DNA of 64,000 nt from Turneriella sp. (GCA_019186965.1 JABARV010000017.1:62001-126000), one strand, 5' to 3'. Shown: positions 51,401 through 60,127, counted from the first letter of the stretch. Program-made: numbers and translations. Notes: a model not told the origin generated them from the letters alone.

Positions 51401-51994
51401 TTAACCCCAGACAGGGGCATTTTTTTCGTATGCGCTGATTGCCTTTTCGAACTGGAGGCTCCACCCAATATCGTCAAGGCCCTGTAGAAGTTTTTGCCGT
51501 AAAGGTTCAACTAAATCGAAAGCAATAACTTTCCCATTATAAGAAATTTCTTTTTTTTCAAGATTAATTTCAAATAGTGTTGCTGCATTTGCTTGAACCG
51601 CTTTAAATAAATCGTCAACCTTTTGCGCGTCGAGAAAAATGGGCAGTATGCCATTTTGGAAGCAGTTGTTATAGAAAATATCTGCAAACGAAGGCGCAAT
51701 AATAATTTTAAATCCGTAGTCTAAAAGCGCCCACGGTGCATGTTCGCGTGACGAACCACAACCGAAATTATCGCGTGCAAGTAAAATCTTCGCATTTTTA
51801 TGTTCTGCCTTATTGAGAACAAAGTCCTTGTTTTCGCTACCGTCGTCGTTAAAACGCCAATCGTTAAAAAGGAACGCTCCAAACCCTGTGCGTTCAACAC
51901 GCTTTAAGAAATTCTTGGGAATAATTTGGTCGGTATCGACGTTCGGCATATCCAACGGGCATGCAATTGATTTTATGGTTTGAAATTTTTCCAT
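51401..51994 (-). CDS. leuD: 3-isopropylmalate dehydratase small subunit
   Basis: LeuD with LeuC converts 2-isopropylmalate to 3-isopropylmalate in leucine synthesis. The small-subunit signatures are present: VDTDQIIPKNFLKRVERTGFG near the start and LLARDNFGCGSSREHAPWALLDYGFKIIIAPSFADIFYNNCFQNG in the middle. Length 197 is normal. It follows leuC by 26 bases on the same strand, with AAGGAAAAG before the ATG. Confidence 0.97.
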   Translation of the reverse strand: MEKFQTIKSIACPLDMPNVDTDQIIPKNFLKRVERTGFGAFLFNDWRFNDDGSENKDFVLNKAEHKNAKILLARDNFGCGSSREHAPWALLDYGFKIIIAPSFADIFYNNCFQNGILPIFLDAQKVDDLFKAVQANAATLFEINLEKKEISYNGKVIAFDLVEPLRQKLLQGLDDIGWSLQFEKAISAYEKNAPVWG

Positions 51995-52020
51995 AGTCTT
52001 TTCCTTATTTTTATCCTATT

Positions 52021-53472
52021 TTAAGTTTCTACTTCGTGCCGTGCGTCGACAAAGTGTCCGTGTACCGCCGCTAAAGCCGCCATTGCAGGCGATACCAAAT
52101 AAGTGCGGCCACCTTTCCCTTGCCGGCCTTCAAAGTTGCGGTTAGAAGTAGAGGCACACCTTTCGCCGGGTTCTAAAACATCGTCGTTCATCGCAAGGCA
52201 CATAGAGCAACCGGGTTCACGCCATTCGAAGCCTGCACCTTTAAAAACTTTATCGAGCCCTTCTGCTTCTGCTTGGTCTTTAACGCGGTGGCTTCCGGGG
52301 ACAACCATGGCAAGTTTAATCGTCGGAGCAACTTTGCGGTTTTTAATCATTTTAGCAGCTTCGCGTAAATCTTCAATACGTGCATTGGTACACGAACCGA
52401 TAAAAATTTTATCCAGTTTAATATCTTCTAAACGTGTTCCCTCGTTAAAATCCATATACTCGAGGGCTTTTTCAAAACCAATACGCTCGACATCGTTTTT
52501 TGCGTCTTTTAACAAAGGAACACTTTTTTCAATATCGACCACCATTCCGGGAGACGTACCCCAAGTTACCTGTGGAGCAAGTTTGGAGCAGTCAATCTCT
52601 ACCTCGGCGTCAAAATGTGCGCCTTCGTCCGTTTTGAGCGTACGCCAGTACGTAACCGCTTTTTCCCAAGCATCGCTTGCGTCGGGATTTTCGCCTCCTG
52701 GAGAATATTTGCGTCCTTTGATATACGCAAATGTCTTTTCATCGGGAGCAATCATACCTGCACGGGCGCCTGCTTCGATAGACATATTACAAATTGTCAT
52801 ACGGCCTTCCATCGAAAGGTTTTCGATAGCTTCTCCAGCGTATTCAAGAACGTACCCTGTCGCTCCTGCTGTACCGATTTTTCCAATGAGCGCAAGCACC
52901 ATGTCTTTTGCGTAAACGCCCGGAGAAAGTTTTCCTTTAAAAGTTACACGCATTGTTCTGGGTTTGCGCTGTACCAGGCACTGTGTTGCAAGAACGTGCT
53001 CGACTTCGCTTGTGCCAATGCCGAACGCAAGGGCGCCAAAGGCACCATGCGTCGAGGTGTGCGAGTCGCCGCAAACAACCGTCTTGCCCGGATGCGTAAG
53101 GCCAAGTTCGGGGCCAATAACATGGACAATACCCTGGTCGTAACTTTGCAAGTCGAAGCAGGGAATACCAAATTCTGCGCAGTTGCGTTTTAAGTATTCC
53201 ATTTGCTTGGCGCTAATGGGATCTTTAACCGGCTTATCGCGGTCTTTCGTGGGGACGTTATGGTCCATTGTTGCAAAAGTTAAATCGGGACGGCGCACTT
53301 TGCGTTTATGCATCCGAAGTCCGTCGAACGCTTGTGGGCTTGTTACCTCATGGATAAGGTGCAAATCTATGTAAATGAGGTTCTTGTTTTCCTCGCGGCG
53401 GGGAGCGCCTTCTAAATCCCATATACCGACAAGGTGCGCATCCCAAACTTTTTCAAAAAGGGTCTTTTTCAT
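52021..53472 (-). CDS. leuC: 3-isopropylmalate dehydratase large subunit
   Basis: LeuC carries the 4Fe-4S cluster of isopropylmalate isomerase. The characteristic motifs are [74 protein letters not shown] (first cluster Cys) and GCSMCLAMN (other two), with [24 protein letters not shown] near the end. Length 483 is typical. The promoter (53479-53506) ends six bases before the ATG, so the message is predicted to start at or next to the start codon (leaderless). It is divergent from a LysR gene. Confidence 0.97.
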   Translation of the reverse strand: MKKTLFEKVWDAHLVGIWDLEGAPRREENKNLIYIDLHLIHEVTSPQAFDGLRMHKRKVRRPDLTFATMDHNVPTKDRDKPVKDPISAKQMEYLKRNCAEFGIPCFDLQSYDQGIVHVIGPELGLTHPGKTVVCGDSHTSTHGAFGALAFGIGTSEVEHVLATQCLVQRKPRTMRVTFKGKLSPGVYAKDMVLALIGKIGTAGATGYVLEYAGEAIENLSMEGRMTICNMSIEAGARAGMIAPDEKTFAYIKGRKYSPGGENPDASDAWEKAVTYWRTLKTDEGAHFDAEVEIDCSKLAPQVTWGTSPGMVVDIEKSVPLLKDAKNDVERIGFEKALEYMDFNEGTRLEDIKLDKIFIGSCTNARIEDLREAAKMIKNRKVAPTIKLAMVVPGSHRVKDQAEAEGLDKVFKGAGFEWREPGCSMCLAMNDDVLEPGERCASTSNRNFEGRQGKGGRTYLVSPAMAALAAVHGHFVDARHEVET

Positions 53473-53478
53473 GCTTAA

Positions 53479-53506
53479 AGTATAACATAGAATTTAGATT
53501 AGTCAA
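53479..53506 (-). promoter_or_regulatory. Predicted sigma-70 promoter of leuC
   Basis: Read on the minus strand, TTGACT (53506-53501) and TATACT (53484-53479) are separated by 16 bases, close to the sigma-70 consensus. Only six bases (TTAAGC) separate the -10 element from the leuC ATG, so transcription should begin at or within a base or two of the start codon. Confidence 0.7.
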
Positions 53507-53514
53507 ATAAATAC

Positions 53515-53543
53515 TTGATATGGCATCCATAAGAAAATCTAAT
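53515..53543 (+). promoter_or_regulatory. Predicted sigma-70 promoter of the LysR gene
   Basis: TTGATA (53515-53520) and TCTAAT (53538-53543) are spaced by 17 bases on the plus strand, giving a start near 53550 and a leader of about 15 bases. Its -35 lies eight bases from the leuC -35 on the other strand. The two boxes form the symmetric TCAAATAAATACTTGA (53503-53518), a possible LysR site that would cover both promoters. Confidence 0.6.
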
Positions 53544-53565
53544 GTACTAAAGAAGTTAAACTCTT

Positions 53566-54429
53566 ATGGAACTTAGGCAATTGCGTTACTTCCACGAAAT
53601 TTATTTAAGCGGTAGCATTACGCAAGCTGCTGAAAATCTTTCTATAACGCAGCCTGCACTTTCACAACAGATGGCTCTTTTGGAACGTGAACTTAAAGTA
53701 GAACTTTTAGAACGCTCAAAAAATGGGGTACGCCTCACCCGTGCAGGTGAAATTTTTGCCTTTTACGCACAGGAAATTATGCGCAAAGTAGGGGAGCTTT
53801 CCGATGCACTGCGCCCTCCTGAAATTTTGCCCCAGTTGCGTATTGCAACAGGAGAAACTCTTGCGTCGCATTTCGTACCACGGCTTTTAACCCATTTGCG
53901 TGCGCGTTTTCCAACGCTTCGGTTACGTGTTATTGAAAGTAACCTCACGCAAATGCGCCAAGCGCTTAAAGACGATATTGTCGATTTCGCTTTAAGCCCC
54001 GAAGCAATTAGCGACACTTCTTACATCAACCGCTACCTTATTGAAGACCTCATTGTACCGGTTGTGGCAAAAAATTCTTCCCTTGCACAAATTACCACCT
54101 GGCAAGCTTTAAAAGATTGTGAATGGATTTTATTCCATCCTGGTTCTGCAATAAGAAAAATGAGCGATCATGTTTTTCATAATATGGAAAAAAAATATAT
54201 CCCGAAGATAGCTATGGAATTTCGTAGCGTACCCGGGCTTGTGCGTTGTATTGAAGAAGGTTTAGGGGTAGGTTTTATTTCACGGCTTTCTTTAACGGAA
54301 AAACTTATTGCGCTTCCTATTCCAGAACTAACGCGGAAAAGGCGTTTTTACCTTACGTACAAAAAAAAGCACCAAGATTTATTGCCTATTACCGAAGCAG
54401 TTTTGGGTTTTACTATGAGCTTACTATAG
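53566..54429 (+). CDS. LysR-family transcriptional regulator, probably of leuCD
   Basis: The 287-residue protein starts with the LysR helix-turn-helix, MELRQLRYFHEIYLSGSITQAAENLSITQPALSQQMALLERELKVELLERSKNGVRLTRAG. The rest is a periplasmic-binding-protein-like effector domain (LRIATGETLASHFVPRLLTHLRARFPTLRLRVIES). Divergent transcription from leuCD, over a shared promoter region, suggests it controls leuCD in response to a leucine-pathway metabolite, which is inference from position. Start is ATG at 53566 with AAAGAAG upstream. Confidence 0.93.
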   Translation: MELRQLRYFHEIYLSGSITQAAENLSITQPALSQQMALLERELKVELLERSKNGVRLTRAGEIFAFYAQEIMRKVGELSDALRPPEILPQLRIATGETLASHFVPRLLTHLRARFPTLRLRVIESNLTQMRQALKDDIVDFALSPEAISDTSYINRYLIEDLIVPVVAKNSSLAQITTWQALKDCEWILFHPGSAIRKMSDHVFHNMEKKYIPKIAMEFRSVPGLVRCIEEGLGVGFISRLSLTEKLIALPIPELTRKRRFYLTYKKKHQDLLPITEAVLGFTMSLL

Positions 54430-54438
54430 ATACCTTTA

Positions 54439-54472
54439 GAACCTGTGCGCCAACTCGCTGGAGCAATTTTTC
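54439..54472. repeat. Fragment of the palindromic element family (copy C)
   Basis: GAACCTGTGCGCCAACTCGC followed by TGGAGCAATTTTT matches the left end of copy A (one change in the first terminal 20 bases, then a short diverged tail). The other arm is absent, so this is a remnant of a once complete element or a partial insertion. It lies between the LysR gene stop and the next gene. Confidence 0.75.
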
Positions 54473-54514
54473 TGAATTATTTGACGCCCTCTCCCATAGG
54501 TTTTGGTACGCAGT

Positions 54515-55318
54515 ATGAATTGGAAAATACTCATCGCCACAGGGATTGCCACTTTAACAGCGTGCAATCCCAAAGAAAATAACGCGGCCATGCACCAAGT
54601 AGACGAAACCATTATTTATGAACAAAACGGTCAAAAATTTGAAGGCTTTGTTGCTTACCCTAAAGGTAAAAAAGAAAAATTACCTGCTGTAATTGTCGTC
54701 CACGAGTGGGATGGCTTGGGTGGCTATGCCAAAATGCGTGCAAAAATGCTCGCCGAAAATGGTTACTTTGCTTTTGCGCTCGACATGTACGGGCAAGGCA
54801 AACGTGCTAAAGATTACAAAGAAGCGGCGGCACTTTCAGGCGAGTATTATAAAGACCGTGCGCTCCTGCGTTCGCGTATCCAAACTGCGCTTGAAGTACT
54901 TAAAAAACGTAAAGAAGTGGATGCATCCAGAATTGCTATTATTGGTTATTGCTTTGGTGGTATGGTTGCCATCGAAGCAGGGCTTATGGCATCTGGCGTA
55001 AAAGCGATTGCGGCATTCCACGCATCGCTCAAATTTCCGTCATTAACTAACGACGCCAAAAATATCAAAGTACCGGTGTTAATCCACCACGGTGGGGCCG
55101 ATAGCGCAGTTCCCGAAAAAGATGTAAACGCCTTAAAGGCAGCATTTGGTAAAGCTGGGGTAAAATACCAATTCATTGTACACCCGGGTGCAACGCATGC
55201 TTTCACAAATAAAAAGAACACAGGCGGACCTGAAACAATGGGGATGAAGTACGACGCCAAAGCCGACCTTGCGTCGTGGGCAAGCTTGCTCTCGTTTTTA
55301 CATAATAACTTGAAGTAA
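54515..55318 (+). CDS. Dienelactone hydrolase-family lipoprotein
   Basis: The ATG at 54515 gives a lipoprotein signal, MNWKILIATGIATLTAC, so Cys17 would be acylated. The alpha/beta-hydrolase body has the family pattern LPAVIVVHEWDGLGGYAKMRAKMLAENGYFAFALDMYGQGK, the cysteine nucleophile in IAIIGYCFGGMVAIEAGL, HHGGADSAVPEKDV (acid) and HPGATHAFTNK (histidine). Dienelactone hydrolases open lactones in aromatic degradation; the extracytoplasmic placement here makes a different ester substrate possible. Length is 267. Confidence 0.88.
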   Translation: MNWKILIATGIATLTACNPKENNAAMHQVDETIIYEQNGQKFEGFVAYPKGKKEKLPAVIVVHEWDGLGGYAKMRAKMLAENGYFAFALDMYGQGKRAKDYKEAAALSGEYYKDRALLRSRIQTALEVLKKRKEVDASRIAIIGYCFGGMVAIEAGLMASGVKAIAAFHASLKFPSLTNDAKNIKVPVLIHHGGADSAVPEKDVNALKAAFGKAGVKYQFIVHPGATHAFTNKKNTGGPETMGMKYDAKADLASWASLLSFLHNNLK

Positions 55319-55329
55319 GCAAAGGGGAT

Positions 55330-55481
55330 GTCTAAAAAGTCGCGAACCGCGCTATGAGGCGCGGCGAAGGTGCGAAAACAGGCCATTTCTGGCCGTTTTG
55401 CAAGCGGTTTGCTCGCCAAACCGCGGCGTTTTCGCTCCTTCGGCAACTTTTTCGACTGCCCCTTATGGACATTTTTTAGAC
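55330..55481. repeat. Composite inverted-repeat region between convergent genes
   Basis: GTCTAAAAA at 55330 and TTTTTAGAC ending at 55481 form outer arms. Inside, GCGAAGGTGCGAAAAC (55364-55379) pairs with GTTTTCGCTCCTTCGGC (55428-55444) except for one base. The centre contains GGCC-ATTTCT-GGCC and GCGGTTT-GCTCGCC-AAACCGC hairpins. It contains no gene. It may be a bidirectional terminator or a second mobile-like palindrome; no other copy of it is in the window. Confidence 0.7.
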
Positions 55482-55494
55482 AATCTCACGCGGT

Positions 55495-56856
55495 TTACGC
55501 TTTTTCCAGAATCAAAGCGCCGCCCACGCCGCCGCCGGCGCAGATGGCTCCCATCGTGCGGGTTGCTCCCGCTTCCAAATCCATCAATTGGTTAATCACC
55601 ACACGGATACCGGTTGCCCCTAAAGGATGGCCAATTGCTAATGTTCCACCGTTAGGATTGACATCGCCTTTATTTAAACGTGCAACCAAGTCGTAACCTA
55701 ATTCGTCACGCGCAACAACCATTGAACCTAGCGCGGTTGCTGCAAATGCTTCGTGTATCTCGTACTTATTAATGTCGTCCCACGAAAGTCCCGTGTTTTG
55801 GAGCGCCTGCTGCATCGAATATGCAATCCCTAATCCCATGATTGCAGGATCGACTCCGCCATAACCCCAGCCTTTCACTTTCGCCAAAATAGGAAGCCCC
55901 AATTCTTTTGCTTTTGACGCGGTGGTCATGATGACTGCACCTGCACCGTCGGATTGTGGGCATGCGTTGAAAAGTGTCACGACAGGCTTTTTAGATTCGT
56001 CGTATTTTTTGCCAATCCATTTTTCAAATTTATCGTAAAGACCTTTGAGGCCGCCCGGCATCTTTTCGTAAATTACGGGAGACTTTGCAAAACGCTCTGG
56101 CTTTTCAATAAACCCAGTTTTGCTCATTACAAATTCGTCTTTATCGAGAGTTTCAGAATTGTTTTCGCCGTATTTAATCGGTAAAAGGTATTTGTCGTAC
56201 TTTCCTGCAACAAGTGCATCGTGCGCTTTTTTATACGAGCCATGCGCATAGTTATCCAACTCTTCGCGCTTTAGGTCGAGTTTCTGCGCCACAATTTCAG
56301 CAGTCGCAAACATCATCGCGTCGCGTATAGGGTCATTTAAACCCTCTGCCACGCCGTCGATGAGTTCAACGTCGGTCATGCTGGGCACCTCTGCCCAGTT
56401 GGCCTTGAGTTTTTCAACGGTCGCTGTTTTTTTGTTACGCTTAACGTTATCCAAATAGATGGGGAAGTTCGACATCGACTCTTCACCAATTACCATCACG
56501 ACTTCATTTTCGCCCGTGATGATGCGTCGAGCTGCTTCAAAGACTGCCTCAAAACCGGATACACAGTTATTCGCAATTGTGACCGCATTGGCGGTGAGGG
56601 GAAGTTCATTTTTTACTGAAATAACACGCGCTGCGTTGGGTGCTTTGGACGACTGCCCAATTTCACCTGCGACGACACCGTCTATTTTATTTTTATCGAG
56701 TTTGGTACGTTTCAATACTTCATCGACCACAAGCGAACCCAACTCGAACGAGTGTTTGTGCGAAAGCGCAGAACCAGCCTGTCCCACGGGTGTTCTAACA
56801 GCGCCGACGATGACAATCGCATCACCGTCGCGGTCAAATTTTAATTTTTTTTCCAT
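55495..56856 (-). CDS. Acetyl-CoA acetyltransferase (thiolase)
   Basis: Thiolase splits 3-ketoacyl-CoA or condenses acetyl-CoA. The 453-residue protein carries IVIVGAVRTPVGQAGSAL, the nucleophile in TIANNCVSGFEAVFEAARRI, YEIHEAFAATALGSMV, NPNGGTLAIGHPLGATGIRV and the second catalytic cysteine in MGAICAGGGVGGALIL. A mid-protein segment is longer than in the 390-residue biosynthetic thiolases. AAGGAG sits right before the ATG. It is the last gene of the ArsR-etfB-etfA-thiolase transcript, so the set looks like beta-oxidation with its electron carrier. Confidence 0.93.
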   Translation of the reverse strand: MEKKLKFDRDGDAIVIVGAVRTPVGQAGSALSHKHSFELGSLVVDEVLKRTKLDKNKIDGVVAGEIGQSSKAPNAARVISVKNELPLTANAVTIANNCVSGFEAVFEAARRIITGENEVVMVIGEESMSNFPIYLDNVKRNKKTATVEKLKANWAEVPSMTDVELIDGVAEGLNDPIRDAMMFATAEIVAQKLDLKREELDNYAHGSYKKAHDALVAGKYDKYLLPIKYGENNSETLDKDEFVMSKTGFIEKPERFAKSPVIYEKMPGGLKGLYDKFEKWIGKKYDESKKPVVTLFNACPQSDGAGAVIMTTASKAKELGLPILAKVKGWGYGGVDPAIMGLGIAYSMQQALQNTGLSWDDINKYEIHEAFAATALGSMVVARDELGYDLVARLNKGDVNPNGGTLAIGHPLGATGIRVVINQLMDLEAGATRTMGAICAGGGVGGALILEKA

Positions 56857-56878
56857 AGAATCTCCTTGCCTTCTTTCT

Positions 56879-56904
56879 CCCCCTCTCCACAGGTGGAGAG
56901 GGGG
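56879..56904 (-). promoter_or_regulatory. Intercistronic hairpin between etfA and thiolase gene
   Basis: CCCCCTCTCCAC and GTGGAGAGGGGG form a perfect 12-bp inverted repeat with a two-base centre. It has no T-run, so it is more likely an mRNA-stability or processing hairpin between the cistrons than a terminator. This type of CCCCTCTCC/GGAGAGGGG sequence occurs as a repeat in many genomes. Confidence 0.6.
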
Positions 56905-56916
56905 GTGGGGGGTAGG

Positions 56917-57867
56917 CTATTTACCTAAAGCCGCCTTGAGCTCTTCCTTTAGTGGCGGCAATACGTTGAAGAGGTCATCTACCACGCCGTACGTTGCAAC
57001 CTTGAAAATTGGTGCATCGGGGTCTTTGTTAATCGCCACGATATACTTAGACGATCCCATTCCCGCTAAATGTTGGATTGCACCCGATATACCAACAGCG
57101 ATATAGAGGTTGGGTGAAACGGTTTGTCCCGTTTGGCCAATTTGTAGCGTATGGTCGCACCAGCCTGCATCAACAACTGCACGTGTTGCTCCTACACCGG
57201 CACCTAAAAGGTCTGCGAGTTGTTCAATAAGAGGGAAGTTTTCAGGGCCTTTGATTCCACGGCCAGCCGAAACGACAATGTCCGCTTCTGTTAAAGAAAC
57301 ACGTGTACCGCCCGATGCTTCAAATTTAATTTGTTTTGCCTTTGACGTTGCTGCATCTACGCTAATATTTTCGATTTTGCCAGCTCCCGCTGCATCGGCG
57401 ATGGGATGTGCGTTAGGGCGAATAGTTACCACCTGTGGCGATGATTTTACTTTGAGCGTAACAAACGCTTTCCCTGAATACACGGGTTTACGGATTTTTA
57501 CACGATCGCCATCCATAGAGAGTTCCACCGCATCGGAAATGACACCTGTGTTTAGGAGGGTCGCAATGCGCGATGAAATATCGCGGCCAATCCACGAATG
57601 GGGTAGGATTACAATCTCAAAACCGTTATTTTTTACTACATCGGCGATTGCTTTTGCGTATGCTTCGCCGTTATATGTGGCTATTTCGCCGACGTAAACG
57701 GTCTCTGCGCCGTGCTTTGCCACCTCGGGTGCACCCGCAGCCGCGCCAGAGCCAATGAGGATTGCAGCCACTTCGCCACCTAATTTTTTTGCAACGCTTG
57801 TTGTTTCGCGTGAGGCTTTTTTTAATACCCCACCTGAGATTTCACCAACTGCTAATATTTTTGCCAT
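56917..57867 (-). CDS. etfA: Electron transfer flavoprotein alpha subunit
   Basis: EtfA with EtfB carries electrons from acyl-CoA dehydrogenases to the respiratory chain and holds the FAD. The C-terminal FAD domain is clear: VVSAGRGIKGPENFPLIEQLADLLGAGVGATRAVVDAGWCDHTLQIGQTGQTVSPNLYIAVGISGAIQHLAGM and IVAINKDPDAPIF. The length is 316. AAGGAG precedes the ATG, and etfB ends ten bases upstream of it. Its position beside a thiolase indicates beta-oxidation rather than nitrogen-fixation-type ETF. Confidence 0.96.
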   Translation of the reverse strand: MAKILAVGEISGGVLKKASRETTSVAKKLGGEVAAILIGSGAAAGAPEVAKHGAETVYVGEIATYNGEAYAKAIADVVKNNGFEIVILPHSWIGRDISSRIATLLNTGVISDAVELSMDGDRVKIRKPVYSGKAFVTLKVKSSPQVVTIRPNAHPIADAAGAGKIENISVDAATSKAKQIKFEASGGTRVSLTEADIVVSAGRGIKGPENFPLIEQLADLLGAGVGATRAVVDAGWCDHTLQIGQTGQTVSPNLYIAVGISGAIQHLAGMGSSKYIVAINKDPDAPIFKVATYGVVDDLFNVLPPLKEELKAALGK

Positions 57868-57877
57868 GGGGTACTCC

Positions 57878-58633
57878 TTAAATTGCTTTAATTTCTTCGC
57901 GTAACGCTTTTACAAGCGCCTTCGCTTTTTCTGCGGCGTCTGCGCCGTCGATGGTGCGGCCTGCTGGTCGCGCTGGTGGCGGTTCAAAACCAACCACTTC
58001 GATTTTAGTTTCAGCTGCTATATTTACAGTTTTGCTTTCAATAGGTTTCTTTTTAGACGCCATAATGCCCTTGAGCGATGGATAGCGTGGTTCGTTGAGA
58101 CCAGCGTTTGCGGTAATTACAACGGGGAGTGAAGACTCGTACACCGCTTCGCCACCGTCTGCTTCGCATTCGACCACGGCTTTGTCACCTTGGATTTCTA
58201 CTTTCTTTGCGAATGGAATGCATCCCCAGCCTTTAAGGGTTGCAAGGATTAAGGGAACTTGGCCGTTATCCGAGTCGGAACCTTGGCGTCCCGCAAGAAT
58301 AACTTTGTAGTCTGCGCCTTCGATTGCGCCTTCGATTGCCTTTGCAATGCCAAAGCTGTCGAGCATTTGGTAGCTGTCGACTTTAACATGGATTGCATTA
58401 TCTGCGCCCATTGCAAAAGCTGACCTTAACGCATTTTGAACCGAGTCGTCGCCCACCGCAATTGCGGTAACGGTGCCACCCGATTTTTCTTTCATACGAA
58501 TCGCTTCTTCGAGCGCAATCTCATCGTAGGGAGAGATTCCCCATTTTATGCCCGCCTCGGAAATTTTGCCGCCAGCGACGTTGATTTTCGCTTCGGTATC
58601 AGGCACTTGCTTAATTAAAACCAGTGTATTCAT
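57878..58633 (-). CDS. etfB: Electron transfer flavoprotein beta subunit
   Basis: The 251-residue subunit starts MNTLVLIKQVPDTEAKINV and has ISPYDEIALEEAIRMKEK, ALRSAFAMGADNAIHV and VILAGRQGSDSDNGQVPLILA, all typical of EtfB, which binds AMP. AAGGAG precedes the ATG. It sits between the ArsR regulator and etfA on the same strand and is translated from the same message. Confidence 0.96.
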   Translation of the reverse strand: MNTLVLIKQVPDTEAKINVAGGKISEAGIKWGISPYDEIALEEAIRMKEKSGGTVTAIAVGDDSVQNALRSAFAMGADNAIHVKVDSYQMLDSFGIAKAIEGAIEGADYKVILAGRQGSDSDNGQVPLILATLKGWGCIPFAKKVEIQGDKAVVECEADGGEAVYESSLPVVITANAGLNEPRYPSLKGIMASKKKPIESKTVNIAAETKIEVVGFEPPPARPAGRTIDGADAAEKAKALVKALREEIKAI

Positions 58634-58644
58634 CCGTTACTCCT

Positions 58645-58992
58645 TTAATTACCCTCGATACTATTTAGCACTTTGTCGATGCTCCGTATCGAGCGTTTAA
58701 TATTACGCAGGTTTAAAGAATAGTGCACCTCTTTTCCCTGCTTTTCTGACTTCACTACTTTCGCGTCTTTTAAAACTTGCAGGTGGTGCGAAACGGTTGG
58801 TCGCCCTAAATTAAAATGGGCGGTTAAATCGTTTACGCACAACGCGCCATGTTTTCCTAAAAGGACGATAATCCCTTGCCGGGTTTCGTCGGAAAGCGCT
58901 CTTAAGACCTCTGTCTTGAAGAGGTAAATGTTCTCTGCCGAGACGGATTTACGCCTTTGAGGTTTACCTGAAAGCGCATTTTCGTTCTGCAT
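58645..58992 (-). CDS. ArsR-family regulator upstream of etfBA-thiolase
   Basis: The 115-residue winged-helix protein has LRALSDETRQGIIVLLGKHGALCVNDLTAHFNLGRPTVSHHLQVLKDAKVVKSEKQGKEVHYSL, the standard ArsR core. It lacks the metal-binding ELCVC motif, so the effector is likely not a metal; it has one Cys in ALCVND. It is eleven bases before etfB, forming one operon, so it probably autoregulates the etfBA-thiolase genes. A palindrome at 59004-59017 is a candidate operator. Confidence 0.92.
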   Translation of the reverse strand: MQNENALSGKPQRRKSVSAENIYLFKTEVLRALSDETRQGIIVLLGKHGALCVNDLTAHFNLGRPTVSHHLQVLKDAKVVKSEKQGKEVHYSLNLRNIKRSIRSIDKVLNSIEGN

Positions 58993-59003
58993 CGCATTAA
59001 TCT

Positions 59004-59017
59004 AACTAATGTTAGTT
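59004..59017. promoter_or_regulatory. Candidate ArsR operator
   Basis: AACTAA-TG-TTAGTT is a perfect inverted repeat with a two-base centre, 12 bases upstream of the ArsR start codon. Its size and position fit autoregulation by the regulator of the operon. No other copy was noticed in the window. Confidence 0.5.
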
Positions 59018-59044
59018 TTCATCCACACTTATGTAGAGAAGTCT

Positions 59045-59070
59045 AACGCGTCGAAAATTATCGACGCGTT
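59045..59070. other. Perfect 10-bp stem-loop
   Basis: AACGCGTCGA and TCGACGCGTT are exact complements around AAATTA. It lies between the ArsR gene start and the desuccinylase-like gene. No T-run follows. It could be a regulatory site or a relic repeat; its function is unknown. Confidence 0.55.
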
Positions 59071-59164
59071 GCCTATTTGAGAAGTCGAGATAGAGAGCAA
59101 AGGAAAAACGTATCCGTAAAGAGCTTGTCCGTATATCGTTCGACAACATAAAACCTAACCAGAA

Positions 59165-60127
59165 GTGAGTAGGTGGCAACAAAAAAGTATTCCCTTTGAG
59201 GCAGACGCATCGGAAAGGCCATGGTCTTTTCCCTACCTTCTTTTAGAAGGCGAGGCGGCACACCCCAAAGTGACAATTATTGCAGCAATCCATGGTGATG
59301 AACTCAACGGAATCCGTATTTTGCACGAATTGGCAGCATATTTAGAAGAAACGGGTATTCCTGTAAAAGGCTCTATTTGTCTTGTTCCCGTTGCAAACCT
59401 AATGGGGTATACCAACCATTCGCGCTATTTACCCGATAGGCGTGACCTCAACCGTATGTTTCCCGGCCTTCGTGAAGGAAGCGAAGGGGCAAGGCTTGCT
59501 TATTTTATTTGGTCGCATTTTGCTTGCGATGCGGATTTTCTCGTTGATGTACATTCGGGAAGTTATAACCGGTGGAATTTTCCCCACGTGCGTGGCGATA
59601 TGAAAAACGAAACGATGCGCTTCTACGCTTCACGATTACAGGACCAACTTATTTTGACGAGTACCGGAGTTATAGGTAGCTTACGCAAAGAAGCGGGAAA
59701 GCTCAATAAACCTGTTTTTCTTATTGAAGCGGGGGAAACGGGACGCTTTGAAAAAAAAATTGTCGGTGCGGGGTTAGTCATACTTTTGCAAATTTTGGAT
59801 GCTTTTGGGTTTATTAAGTACAATGCGGAAAAAATAGGTACACCCATAGGCCTGCAAAATGCGCCACAAAAAGAAGCGCCCCGTGGTTATTACCGAAAGG
59901 CTATTTGGCAGCGTGCAACGCATGCAGGGCTTTTTATTCCGCGTGTAGATGCAGGAGCGTACGTGTCGCGTGGTGACGTGTTGGGAGACATTACCGATTT
60001 ATTAGGCAAAAAGCGTGCTGAGATACTTGCGCACGAAGATGGGCGTATTTTGGGGATGCATTTGCACCCACAGGTTGTCCCCGGGCGTGCACTTTTTCAC
60101 GTCGCATACGACTTCAAAAAGTTTTAA
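59165..60127 (+). CDS. Succinylglutamate desuccinylase/aspartoacylase-family zinc enzyme
   Basis: The 320-residue protein is of the M14-like AstE/AspA family. Zinc ligands are in IIAAIHGDELNGIRIL (His and Glu) and FLVDVHSGSYN (His); VANLMGYTNHSRYLPDRRDLNRMFPGL supplies the typical RDLNR stretch, and FLIEAGETGRFE the catalytic glutamate. A C-terminal beta region (DAGAYVSRGDVLGDITDL) resembles a biotinyl-lipoyl fold seen in these enzymes. The substrate is an N-acyl amino acid of unknown kind. Start is GTG at 59165. Confidence 0.88.
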   Translation: MSRWQQKSIPFEADASERPWSFPYLLLEGEAAHPKVTIIAAIHGDELNGIRILHELAAYLEETGIPVKGSICLVPVANLMGYTNHSRYLPDRRDLNRMFPGLREGSEGARLAYFIWSHFACDADFLVDVHSGSYNRWNFPHVRGDMKNETMRFYASRLQDQLILTSTGVIGSLRKEAGKLNKPVFLIEAGETGRFEKKIVGAGLVILLQILDAFGFIKYNAEKIGTPIGLQNAPQKEAPRGYYRKAIWQRATHAGLFIPRVDAGAYVSRGDVLGDITDLLGKKRAEILAHEDGRILGMHLHPQVVPGRALFHVAYDFKKF

